Assembly: GCA_030700195.1 (NCBI GenBank)
Contig: JAUYKD010000006.1
Coordinates: 1-11,654 of the forward strand
Source of the DNA: Candidatus Nealsoniibacteriota bacterium
Lineage (GTDB): Bacteria; Patescibacteriota; Minisyncoccia; Minisyncoccales; MHMH01
Direction: 5' to 3'
DNA: 11,654 bases
Shown: in pieces, positions 1 through 7,542 of the stretch
Layout of the letters: each line of letters starts with the position of its first letter
How positions within the stretch are numbered: position 1 is the stretch's first letter
Made by a program: the position numbers and the translations under genes
Notes under the pieces: model-generated
What the model saw: the letters and a program-made list of their open reading frames with translations, nothing else
Databases searched by the model: none
What the model was told of the DNA's origin: nothing

Positions 1-402
1 TATTGAGCTTGTTAAAGCGGCTAATTTATTTTTCGAAAGTAATAAAACAAATCCATATATTATTATAAAAGCAAAGACAGGAAAAATTAGTCGCGAAAGT
101 AAAATAGTATTATTGAAATCCAAAGAAAAAATCTTTCCTAAATAGCCTATTATATTTGAACCCAATAGGTTATTAAGATAGGGACCGTCTTTGCCTTCTT
201 TCAAATAAGGGCTGCTCAAGGTTGGATGTCCGTCCATAACTTCTCTAATGCGAGGCATCTTTTCAGTAGCGCCCAGAGACTCAATCCCCTGATAAATATC
301 TTGATGGTCATAACGAAAATAGACCTGGGGGAAGGCAGTAATAATCACAGCTATCAGAGCAAAAATAATTGCCCATTTATGATTTTTAAGAAGTTGGGTC
401 AT
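1..402 (-). CDS. Polytopic membrane protein, N-terminal part (possible GT-C-type glycosyltransferase); runs off the left edge
   Basis: An open frame runs from an ATG at 402 to the window edge without a stop and gives 134 residues; the C-terminus is missing. Residues about 10-27 form a first membrane segment, followed by a polar loop and a second hydrophobic segment at about 101-122. The loop begins FRYDHQD, with Asp32 and Asp35. GT-C glycosyltransferases, which use polyprenyl-phosphate sugars on the outer membrane face, carry their catalytic acidic residue in the first extracytoplasmic loop, so this fits. It is only suggestive, because most of the protein lies outside the window. The start overlaps the end of the upstream GT2 gene by 17 bp, implying translational coupling, and a GT2 of that type would make the lipid-linked donor a GT-C enzyme needs. 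No clear SD precedes the ATG. An unrelated polytopic protein remains possible. Confidence 0.7.
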   Translation of the reverse strand, partial: MTQLLKNHKWAIIFALIAVIITAFPQVYFRYDHQDIYQGIESLGATEKMPRIREVMDGHPTLSSPYLKEGKDGPYLNNLLGSNIIGYLGKIFSLDFNNTILLSRLIFPVFAFIIIYGFVLLLSKNKLAALTSSI

Positions 403-1369
403 TTTTTTCACTTGGCTGGAAGTTAATTTTTTCTTTTATTGAATAAGGAGATTTACCGCGGGGTTCGTAATAAATTCTGATGAGGATTTCAGCTAAAATA
501 CCCATTAAAATAAATTGAACGCCAACGATAATTAAAAATACAGTAATTAGAGGTAGCTGGGTATTGGCAAGAGATATTCTAAGAATAAATTTAAATATTA
601 AAGTTGCTCCTCCGGACAAAAATCCGAAAAATAACAATATTAATCCGGCCTGGCCAAAAAAATGAATAGGCCTGGTCAGATAAGTCATTAGAAATTTGAC
701 TGTAATCAAATCTAGAAATCCTTTAAGAAGACGCATCAAACCATATTTAGATTTACCATGCTTTCTGGGATAATGTTTTACTTTTATTTCAGCAACTTTG
801 TAACCTTGCCAATAAGACAAGGCGGGAATATAACGATGCAATTCACCGTGTAATTTAATATTTTTAACAACCTCTTTTCTAAAAACCTTAAAACAACAGT
901 TAGAATCGTGAATTTTTACGCCAGTCAGCCAAGCGGTTAGTTTATTAAAGATTTTTGAGAATATTTTTTTTCCTATGGGATCTTTTCTTTCATATTTCCA
1001 GCCAACTATTAAATCATAACCTTCTTTTATTTTTTCTAAAAAATTAGGAATCTCTTCGGGATCGTCCTGTAAATCGCCGTCCATAGTAATGGTAAAATCG
1101 CCCTTAACGTGCTCAAATCCGGCGGTTAAGGCCACTGATTTGCCAAAATTCCTCCTGAATTGAATAACTTTTAATTTCTCATCTTCTTTAGATAAATCTT
1201 TGAGGATATCAAAAGTTTTATCAGTGGAACCATCATCAATAAAAATAATCTCATAGGTTTTATTCAACCCGTTTAAAACGCGCTCAAGCTTAAGAAAAAG
1301 CTCTTTAATATTTTCTTCCTCGTTATAAACCGGAATAACGATTGATATTTCTATTTTTTGGTTTTCCAT
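386..1369 (-). CDS. GT2 family glycosyltransferase, polyprenyl-phosphate sugar synthase-like (DPM1/GtrB type)
   Basis: This 327-residue protein has an N-terminal GT-A domain: a nucleotide-binding start (SIVIPVYNEEEN, residues 9-20), the IDDGSTD segment with Asp45/Asp46, and the metal-binding DGD motif at Asp97-Asp99. The LQDDPEEIP stretch and the PRKHGKSKYG loop (201-210) are typical of the dolichol/undecaprenyl-phosphate mannose or glucose synthase branch. Two C-terminal membrane segments lie at about 236-262 and 272-298, as in GtrB-like enzymes. The expected reaction is transfer of a hexose from a nucleotide sugar to polyprenyl phosphate on the cytoplasmic face. The sugar cannot be predicted. 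The ATG lies 17 bp after the methyltransferase stop, with no SD. Its end overlaps the next membrane-protein gene, a likely user of the product. Confidence 0.93.
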   Translation of the reverse strand: MENQKIEISIVIPVYNEEENIKELFLKLERVLNGLNKTYEIIFIDDGSTDKTFDILKDLSKEDEKLKVIQFRRNFGKSVALTAGFEHVKGDFTITMDGDLQDDPEEIPNFLEKIKEGYDLIVGWKYERKDPIGKKIFSKIFNKLTAWLTGVKIHDSNCCFKVFRKEVVKNIKLHGELHRYIPALSYWQGYKVAEIKVKHYPRKHGKSKYGLMRLLKGFLDLITVKFLMTYLTRPIHFFGQAGLILLFFGFLSGGATLIFKFILRISLANTQLPLITVFLIIVGVQFILMGILAEILIRIYYEPRGKSPYSIKEKINFQPSEKNDPTS

Positions 1370-1386
1370 ATTATTTTATCGTCTTT

Positions 1387-2253
1387 TTATTTTTTTCTTA
1401 GTTTAAGAATTATTATTTTCCCTTTTGTCCAAAACAGCCAGCGATCAATTAAAAACAGTAGATAAAAAAACGGAGCTACTAAGGCAAAAGCTGTTTCGTT
1501 TCTAAATTTATAATTTGTCTCCGATGATTTGTTTCTCTCGAATATTTTAAGAGTGTGATAGGCAGACCAGATAGCACTTCCAAAAAACCGGCAATTGTAA
1601 GATTTTTTTTCTATTTCAAAGTTATATTTTTTAAGCCTTTCTTTTATATCCTCAATTGTATAATTTCTATAATGGAAATAATGTTTATTAAAATTATTCA
1701 GATAATCTTCCTTATTTTTTGCGTTGACCACTAATCTATTGTAAAATAACTTCTTTATTGGCTCGGGCAACTTTATCGCCATTTTTGTTAACAGCGGTAC
1801 TTCTTTCATCGGTAAAGAAATCACCAAAAGACCTTTGGGCTTTAAAACTCTGGCGACCTCCTCAAACACTTTTTTATCATCCTTGATGTGTTCAAAAGTA
1901 CAGATAGAATAAACCTTATCAAAAGTATTTTGCTTAAAAGGTATTTTTTGGGCATCTGCCTTAACTACATCGGGCTTTAGATTAAGAGCTTTTGCTCTCT
2001 CTTTCAACTTATTTAAATCATAGCTGGAAATATCTAAACCGGTGACTTTAATACCATTTTTTCTTAATTCATTATACCAAGCGCCGTCCCCGCAACCAAT
2101 GTCCAATATTTTCTCATGTTTCTGCGGGTCTAAAAACTTAAAGACAAGAATTGCTTCGTTCTTCCTTGGAGGATAAGGATAACCAAATATCTTAAAATAG
2201 AAATCTTTCAAAAAAGATTTCTCCTGATAATCAGGAATATAACCAAATGGCAT
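1387..2253 (-). CDS. Class I SAM-dependent methyltransferase (Methyltransf_11-like)
   Basis: This 288-residue protein carries a standard Rossmann methyltransferase core. Motif I is ILDIGCGDGAW (about 49-59), the acidic end of strand 2 is GLDIS (72-76), and ADAQKIPF (99-106) precedes the FDKVYS segment. The post-motif segment LKPKGLLVISLP (137-148) is typical of the family. The methyl acceptor cannot be read from the sequence; in this context a sugar hydroxyl or a lipid-linked glycan is plausible. The last ~35 residues form a hydrophobic then basic tail (about 254-288), suggesting membrane association and an acceptor at the membrane. It starts one base after the stop of the radical SAM gene and has no SD, so it is probably translated by coupling. 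Confidence 0.92.
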   Translation of the reverse strand: MPFGYIPDYQEKSFLKDFYFKIFGYPYPPRKNEAILVFKFLDPQKHEKILDIGCGDGAWYNELRKNGIKVTGLDISSYDLNKLKERAKALNLKPDVVKADAQKIPFKQNTFDKVYSICTFEHIKDDKKVFEEVARVLKPKGLLVISLPMKEVPLLTKMAIKLPEPIKKLFYNRLVVNAKNKEDYLNNFNKHYFHYRNYTIEDIKERLKKYNFEIEKKSYNCRFFGSAIWSAYHTLKIFERNKSSETNYKFRNETAFALVAPFFYLLFLIDRWLFWTKGKIIILKLRKK

Positions 2254-2254
2254 T

Positions 2255-3295
2255 TTATTCGTCTAAAGTTAAACCAAAGAGCGTTCCGGGACAATTAGAA
2301 CACATCTTTACGCTCTTTTTATTTTTTAATACAGTCTCTCTAAATTTTATATAGCTTTCTGCAACCCATATTTCTTTAAAAGATTTTTCAAACGTATTCC
2401 CAAAAGTAAACACTCCTTCAGCATCATAACAGCAAGGAACCGCGTCTCCGTTCCAATTTATCACCGAACTTAACCAAAGACGGACACACTTATTCTTTAC
2501 CGGTTTTTTCCTTTTCAATTCTTTCTCGCTTTTTAGATATCGATTATACTCTTCTTTAGTCGGTAAAAATTCTTTCACCTTCTCTAATTCTTCCTTTGAG
2601 GTTTCTATTTCTAAAGTTACTGTTTTGAGGGTTAGTTTATCTACGCCGATATCTTTGGCAATTTTTTTCATTTTATCTACCTCATATTCATTATGTTTCA
2701 TAATTACAAACTGTAATTCAATAAAGGGCAACCGGGACTTGAGTTTTTTCTTTTCTTCGACTACCCCGTTGATTCCATTGATTATTTCTTCAAAATTTGC
2801 CCCCACCCTATATTTGGACAAGGTTTCTTGACTAGCTCCATCTAAAGCAACTATTAAGTTATCTAGTCCAGACGATACCAGTCTTTTGATATTTTCCTTA
2901 TTATTAAAAAAATGGCCGTTGGTGCTTAACCTTATGAATATTTTTTTTCGTTTGGCATACTCTATTATTTCATATATATCTTTATGAAGCATCGGCTCTC
3001 CAAAATTCCATAAAGTCAAGTTAAGCAGATAGTCGCCTAATTCATCTATTATTTTTTTAAAACCTTCGAGAGGCATAAACCCCTTTTCTCTTTTTAGGGA
3101 TTTGTTGCCTACGGGACAAAGCGGACAATTAAGATTACAGAAGTTCGTTGGTTCAACCATTAAAATAGAAGGGTATGAATTGGGTTTGGTATTTTTAGTT
3201 AAATAATAAAAGTAGCCCTTGAATAGGTTGAATAATTTCTTAAATGAAATTTCTTTTTCTCTGACTAAATGTGTTAAAATTTGTGTTTTTTTCAT
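2255..3295 (-). CDS. Radical SAM protein with C-terminal SPASM domain
   Basis: In this 346-residue protein the 4Fe-4S/SAM motif CxxxCxxC is intact as Cys53, Cys57 and Cys60, preceded by EPTNF. The GGEP-equivalent reads NFGEP (97-101), and STNG follows at 124-127. The C-terminal part has the SPASM pattern: Cys270, the NWNGDAVPCC segment with Cys288/Cys289, FGNTFEKSFKEIW, and Cys332/Cys335, which would bind auxiliary cluster(s). SPASM enzymes modify peptides, proteins or small molecules. Relatives also occur in surface polysaccharide loci with unknown substrates. No candidate precursor peptide gene is visible nearby, so sugar or lipid chemistry is the more natural guess. It starts 8 bp after the toroid gene and is followed after one base by the methyltransferase. 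Confidence 0.93.
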   Translation of the reverse strand: MKKTQILTHLVREKEISFKKLFNLFKGYFYYLTKNTKPNSYPSILMVEPTNFCNLNCPLCPVGNKSLKREKGFMPLEGFKKIIDELGDYLLNLTLWNFGEPMLHKDIYEIIEYAKRKKIFIRLSTNGHFFNNKENIKRLVSSGLDNLIVALDGASQETLSKYRVGANFEEIINGINGVVEEKKKLKSRLPFIELQFVIMKHNEYEVDKMKKIAKDIGVDKLTLKTVTLEIETSKEELEKVKEFLPTKEEYNRYLKSEKELKRKKPVKNKCVRLWLSSVINWNGDAVPCCYDAEGVFTFGNTFEKSFKEIWVAESYIKFRETVLKNKKSVKMCSNCPGTLFGLTLDE

Positions 3296-3303
3296 TGTTT
3301 TTT

Positions 3304-4896
3304 TTAAAGTCGATATTCTACTTCCCCTTGCGCTAATTCCTTCTTCTCTATCGGTTTTGCATTAGAATCAGAAAGATTATTATTAAAATACCTGGAACTC
3401 GGCGTATATATTAATTCTTGGATTCCTCCTACCTGGCCCTCATCAAAGACTTGGGGAGAGAACATATCTTTTATTAACACGTCGTTGTCAATATTAAAAG
3501 ACCTCTCAAAGTATAAGGATGATCTGGTTTTTTGAGAAATAAGCAAAGTACGGAATACTGATTTTATTAAAGCATCAAAATAAGGCAGAAAATTGGTTAT
3601 TCCAAGTAAAATGCGCAGGACAACAAATCGAAACGGAGTTGGATGATAATCAACCGCCTCTTTTAATCTGCCTTTAATTGAAAGTGTTTTACCGTCCGGA
3701 GAAAAATATATCTCATTTTGCCCGGAAATATAACAAGAACTATATATTTTTTTCTCAACCCTAAGTAAAAGCCCGCTATTATAAATACTTATTTTTTTCG
3801 ATCGATCATAAAAATAGAAAACGCCTCCTTTTTTATAATTAACAATACAATAAAATTTGGGGGTACTCTTAATTAAAATACCGGCATTAGGAAAATGTTT
3901 GTCTTTAAAAGAAAAAGAAGGCAACTCTATATTTTCTGACTCCTTGTCCCTCTGTTTTAATTGCCGGCTTGCCTCTAGATAAGTATAGCCATTTTGAATA
4001 AGATACCGATCATCAAGCGTCTTGAGAGAAATAATCCGATTGTTTTGGATACTTTCTCTCAAAACAGAGCTCATCTTATCAGCTAAGGGCATAAAGTTTG
4101 CTAAAATCTCTATACCGCAAGGAATAAAATAAGCTGTATTTCGGCTGCCGTAAATTCCTCCGACCGAGCCGTCAGGATGAATAAAATAGGAAAGAAATAA
4201 CAAGCCCTTCTCTAAAAGCGGTCGAACCTCTTCGTTTTTCGATTTTAAATAATACTTAGCCAGGTAATCAAGGGAAAGAGAAAGATAACCAATATCTGCG
4301 GAACCATATTCAAAAAACCATCCCTCCTGGTTCTGCTCTTTTTTTAGAAATTCAATGATTTTATCGCACTCTTGCTGATAACGGCTATCGCCGGTTAAAA
4401 GAAATATATTATATAAAGCTGCCAGAGCCCCAATGTTTTGATTTAGAGCTTGCTTGTCTCTTTTCCCACACAACCAGTCAGCCGCCTTCCTCAAACCGGC
4501 GATAACCTTTTCCTTCTCTTTAATGTCGGGAAGTAAAAGAAGAGTTTCAGAGATGGCGTAACTTGAGAAAGCGGTAGCCACAAAACTTTTTTCATAAGGA
4601 TACCATTCATTAAAAGAACCTTCCCTGTTTTGAATCTTCAACCAAAAACGCAATCCTCCATTAATCAATTCTCTTATCTCTTTTTTATGAAAAAACTGAG
4701 TTTCAGAATCAAGATAGAGCAAGGTTAGAATCAAACTTCCTTCTTGAAGGCGAACCGAAGGAGTATCAATAATTTTATAATGCCAAAAGCTTCGGTCAAA
4801 ACAGCCGAAAGAAGGAGAGTATTTATTCCTATCACAGCAAGAAATTATCCGAGGAAAACAATCCAATAGATTTTTTTTATATATATCAATTGTCAA
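3304..4896 (-). CDS. Predicted alpha/alpha-toroid protein with C-terminal beta-rich domain, function unknown
   Basis: This 530-residue cytosolic-looking protein has two parts. Residues about 50-310 are helical repeats with QW-like turns (QNREGSFNEW 89-98, QNQEGWFFE 188-196, HPDGSVGG 240-247), resembling the alpha/alpha barrels of terpene-cyclase/prenyltransferase or glycan-lyase proteins. Residues about 325-500 look beta-rich, giving a layout like heparinase II/III-type lyases. No catalytic residues can be assigned, so a glycan lyase, epimerase or cyclase role is only a guess. There is no signal peptide. The only usable start is a TTG at 4896: an in-frame TAA lies two codons upstream, and the next in-frame Met is far downstream. 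There is no SD. The start overlaps the nitroreductase end by 11 bp, so translation probably depends on coupling. Confidence 0.8.
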   Translation of the reverse strand: MTIDIYKKNLLDCFPRIISCCDRNKYSPSFGCFDRSFWHYKIIDTPSVRLQEGSLILTLLYLDSETQFFHKKEIRELINGGLRFWLKIQNREGSFNEWYPYEKSFVATAFSSYAISETLLLLPDIKEKEKVIAGLRKAADWLCGKRDKQALNQNIGALAALYNIFLLTGDSRYQQECDKIIEFLKKEQNQEGWFFEYGSADIGYLSLSLDYLAKYYLKSKNEEVRPLLEKGLLFLSYFIHPDGSVGGIYGSRNTAYFIPCGIEILANFMPLADKMSSVLRESIQNNRIISLKTLDDRYLIQNGYTYLEASRQLKQRDKESENIELPSFSFKDKHFPNAGILIKSTPKFYCIVNYKKGGVFYFYDRSKKISIYNSGLLLRVEKKIYSSCYISGQNEIYFSPDGKTLSIKGRLKEAVDYHPTPFRFVVLRILLGITNFLPYFDALIKSVFRTLLISQKTRSSLYFERSFNIDNDVLIKDMFSPQVFDEGQVGGIQELIYTPSSRYFNNNLSDSNAKPIEKKELAQGEVEYRL

Positions 4897-5542
4897 ATTT
4901 TTTTACGAATTTTTTATCAATAAATTTATTCAAGAATTTCTTTTTCAAAAAGACGGGTAAAAGATAATAAAATCTTCTGAAAACCCTGTAAAAAAACAGC
5001 TTCAGAGTACTTATTTTTTCTTGGGGCGATTGGGAATTGAAAGCATTGTAACCGATCAAACTGTCTAAAAGATGAGCTCTTTTAACCTCGACCGGCTCCC
5101 TTTCTTCAAAACCTAAAATAACATAAGATATGGGGGAAAAGTTGTCCGGTATCTTTAAAATTTTCCTTAAATTTCTTTTTGGCGGCAATTGGCAAATCCA
5201 ACAAGAACCCAAACCAAAATGCGTAGCCGCTAATAACAGGTTTTGAATGGCGGCAGCTCCCGATTGAATATGATCTTGGTATTCAAGGTTTCTGGTTCTC
5301 TTATCATAAACTATTAAGATTCCTATCGGAGATGTTTTTATGGTTATCGCTCCCCCTTGATTGACTATTTCTTCTTTGATTTTTTGATCATTAACCACTA
5401 TAAACCGCCATCCTTGGATATTGCAAGATGAAGGCGCGAAAGTGGCTATTTCAATCACCTTTTTTATCAAGTCATCGGGAATAGGATCAGCTTTAAACCT
5501 TCGAATGCTTCTTCTTTTCTTTATAATTTCGATTATATCCAT
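4886..5542 (-). CDS. Nitroreductase family flavoprotein with basic aromatic C-terminal tail
   Basis: Read from the ATG at 5542, this is 218 residues. It begins with the family signature of FMN-dependent nitroreductases: KKRRSIRRF (8-16) for the flavin phosphate, and FAPSSCNIQGWRFIVV (35-50). The central helix segment SGAAAIQNLLLAA (94-106) and GLGSCWI (110-116) match the small single-domain type. Members reduce nitro groups or quinones, but some oxidise or desaturate biosynthetic intermediates, so the reaction is open. Residues about 181-218 form an unusual Phe/Tyr/Lys/Arg-rich tail that may be amphipathic and membrane-seeking. A TTG at 5578 would add 12 residues and overlap the GT4 gene. I prefer the ATG because it starts exactly at the usual family N-terminus; neither start has a convincing SD. 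Confidence 0.88.
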   Translation of the reverse strand: MDIIEIIKKRRSIRRFKADPIPDDLIKKVIEIATFAPSSCNIQGWRFIVVNDQKIKEEIVNQGGAITIKTSPIGILIVYDKRTRNLEYQDHIQSGAAAIQNLLLAATHFGLGSCWICQLPPKRNLRKILKIPDNFSPISYVILGFEEREPVEVKRAHLLDSLIGYNAFNSQSPQEKISTLKLFFYRVFRRFYYLLPVFLKKKFLNKFIDKKFVKKFDN

Positions 5543-5564
5543 GTTTAATACTTTAACAGAAAAT

Positions 5565-6761
5565 TCATTTTCCGGCAATGAATCCCGCTATTCTTTCTGC
5601 CCTTTTTTGCCAGGTATATTGCTCTGAATCCTTAAAAGCTTTTTGAGAAATTCTATTCATGAGGTCTTCATCATTAATTAATCTTTTGATTGCCTTTGAC
5701 CATTCTTCCGACGTGTTGGGATAAACCAATAAGGCGTTTTCTTCGTGGCGCAAAACTTCACTAACCGGTTCAGTTTTGGCTGCCACAATCGGTCTTTTAG
5801 CAGCCAAATACTCAAACATTTTGGCAGGCGAGTCTCCCGGCAAATCCCCCAGCTTAGGAATAACCAGAATATCAAAGGCCAAAAGATAAGCCGGCATTTT
5901 TAAACGAGAGAGCCGAGGATAAACCCTTAATTTGGCATCAACCCCTAAATCTTGAGCTGTTTTCTTTAATAATTCAGCTTCTCTTTCTTGTCCTCCTATT
6001 ATTAAAAAAAGAACTTCCTGAGGCAAAAACTTTAAAGCTCCGACAATTTTATCTACTTGATAATTACTGTGAACTCCCCTTAAATCCAACCGGCCGGTAT
6101 AGCCTACAATAATTTTATCCAGCGGCAGATTTAATTCTTGCCTTAATTCTTCTTTGTTTTTGTGATATGGGAAATCTTCTTTTTGAGAAGCCAGACAGAA
6201 AGCGACTATAATGTTCTTATTTAATTTTTCATAATATCTTTTCAGCGCATGACTGATGGCGATAATTCCATCGGAGTTTTTCACCATTAAATTCAACAAG
6301 GCCTGGATATGTGCTTTTCTTTTGGCGGCATGGACTTCAAAAAAGACCGGTTTTCTTAAAAAATATTTGCCGAAAAGCACGGCTAGAAAAAGATGCTGAT
6401 CTCGAAAATAAATAATATCTATTTTCTTTCTCCAGGTAAATAAAAACCTTACTAAAGTAAAATTAGCTAAAATTACCTCCAGCCAATTAATCGCTCTAAA
6501 TCGGCTCCATTGAAGATAATTACTGAAAGAATTCAGGACAATTATCGGAAACTCCTGGATTATCTGGTGCTCTTTCAAAAAATCTTCCTTCTCGGTTTTC
6601 TTTAAACGAAAAGAAGTGCTTACCAGGGTCATCTGAACGTCTTTGATTTTTGCCAGAGATTCGCAGGTTTTGGCAATATTGTGAACATGGGCCCTTTTAA
6701 CCGAAAGATCGACCCGAGAAAGATAAAAAATTGAAGTCATTTCTTTAGAGTTTATTTTCAT
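5565..6761 (-). CDS. GT4-type (GT-B fold) glycosyltransferase
   Basis: This is 398 residues from the ATG at 6761. The N-terminal half has the acceptor-side Rossmann fold, with an SRVDLSVKRAH start and VFFEVHAAKRKAH (139-151). The C-terminal half has the donor-binding features of family 4: IVGYTGRLD (218-226), LIIGGQERE (254-262), and the acidic signature around SPAKMFEYLAAKRPIVAA (311-328), which corresponds to the E-x7-E helix in the KMFEYLA variant. It probably transfers a sugar from a nucleotide donor to a growing lipid-linked glycan on the cytoplasmic face; donor and acceptor are unknown. The ATG at 6761 overlaps the upstream gene by 17 bp, while a second ATG at 6740 would leave a 4 bp gap. 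Neither has an SD, so the exact start is uncertain. Confidence 0.93.
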   Translation of the reverse strand: MKINSKEMTSIFYLSRVDLSVKRAHVHNIAKTCESLAKIKDVQMTLVSTSFRLKKTEKEDFLKEHQIIQEFPIIVLNSFSNYLQWSRFRAINWLEVILANFTLVRFLFTWRKKIDIIYFRDQHLFLAVLFGKYFLRKPVFFEVHAAKRKAHIQALLNLMVKNSDGIIAISHALKRYYEKLNKNIIVAFCLASQKEDFPYHKNKEELRQELNLPLDKIIVGYTGRLDLRGVHSNYQVDKIVGALKFLPQEVLFLIIGGQEREAELLKKTAQDLGVDAKLRVYPRLSRLKMPAYLLAFDILVIPKLGDLPGDSPAKMFEYLAAKRPIVAAKTEPVSEVLRHEENALLVYPNTSEEWSKAIKRLINDEDLMNRISQKAFKDSEQYTWQKRAERIAGFIAGK

Positions 6762-7542
6762 CAACTAATTTAACATCTTGATCAATAGAAAAATAATTAA
6801 CAATCAAAAATCTTAAAACATTAATCGCCAACATCGCCGCCCAAATAATTAAAAACCAGAACCAGGCCGTTATTAAATCAAAGTAAAAAATGGATAATAA
6901 AAAGATTAAAAACAAAAAGACGTCGTGGCGGCGGGCTATTGAGCACAATCTTAGGGGAAAAATATTCAGAAAAGCGTTGATCGTCTTTTCTGTTTTACTT
7001 AAGTTTTTCTTTATTAAAAACTTATCTTTTTTCGACTTGTATTTAGCATAGATGAAATACCTAAGCTTATTGTTATAGCGAACCAATAAGAAAAGCAAGA
7101 AACCGCTTAAACCCAGGAGCAGGAAAACATCTTCACCGCTAATCAGAAAACGGTTGATGCCGACAGCCAAGATAAGCCCGTTTTGGATAAAAAGATGATA
7201 AACCTCGTCTAAATACGCTCCCCTTAAGGTAATAACTTTTTGATATCGGGCCACCTCTCCGTCAACCTTATCTAATAAGAAACTAAAATAGAAAAGAAGT
7301 AAAAACAAAAGGAAGAGAAATTTATCTTCATTAAAGATAATCAATAAGAGTATGGCGATTCCAAATAAGATATTGAACAAAGAAATATGATTGGGTTTTA
7401 TTCCGCGGCCAGCCAATCTCAAAATAATCCTGGTAATATAAATGGATAATTCCCGGTGTTTTAAATAGCCCCAGTCTTTTGACCGCTGGTTTTGTTTTCG
7501 ATGGGGCTGGCAGATTTCTTTTAATTCTTTGATTGTTTCCAT
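6745..7542 (-). CDS. CDP-alcohol phosphatidyltransferase family membrane protein, atypical motif (fourth acidic residue is His)
   Basis: This is a 265-residue membrane protein. The family motif D-x2-D-G-x2-A-R-x8-G-x3-D-x3-D is present as Asp91, Asp94, Gly95, Ala98, Arg99, Gly108 and Asp112, but the last position is His116 rather than Asp. GIKPNHISLFNILFG (47-61) is the usual entry to the first membrane helix, and further hydrophobic segments lie at about 60-90, 120-155 and 205-250. The family joins CDP-activated alcohols or lipids to a second alcohol at the membrane (phospholipid and inositol-phosphate lipid synthesis). The fourth Asp is the proposed general base, so the His change could mean altered chemistry, a different base, or a distinct subfamily. 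Its ATG directly abuts the TAA of the RtcB-like gene. The pairing suggests phosphodiester-containing lipid or glycan chemistry. Confidence 0.88.
   Translation of the reverse strand: METIKELKEICQPHRKQNQRSKDWGYLKHRELSIYITRIILRLAGRGIKPNHISLFNILFGIAILLLIIFNEDKFLFLLFLLLFYFSFLLDKVDGEVARYQKVITLRGAYLDEVYHLFIQNGLILAVGINRFLISGEDVFLLLGLSGFLLFLLVRYNNKLRYFIYAKYKSKKDKFLIKKNLSKTEKTINAFLNIFPLRLCSIARRHDVFLFLIFLLSIFYFDLITAWFWFLIIWAAMLAINVLRFLIVNYFSIDQDVKLVDENKL

Noticed and set aside
226..426. A 66-codon plus-strand frame near the left edge
   Set aside because: It overlaps the membrane-protein and GT2 genes on the minus strand and has no SD or recognisable domain.
2255..5542. RiPP-type peptide modification cluster (SPASM protein plus nitroreductase)
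   Set aside because: No short precursor gene, leader peptide, peptidase or export gene is visible, and the surrounding genes are for glycan or lipid synthesis.
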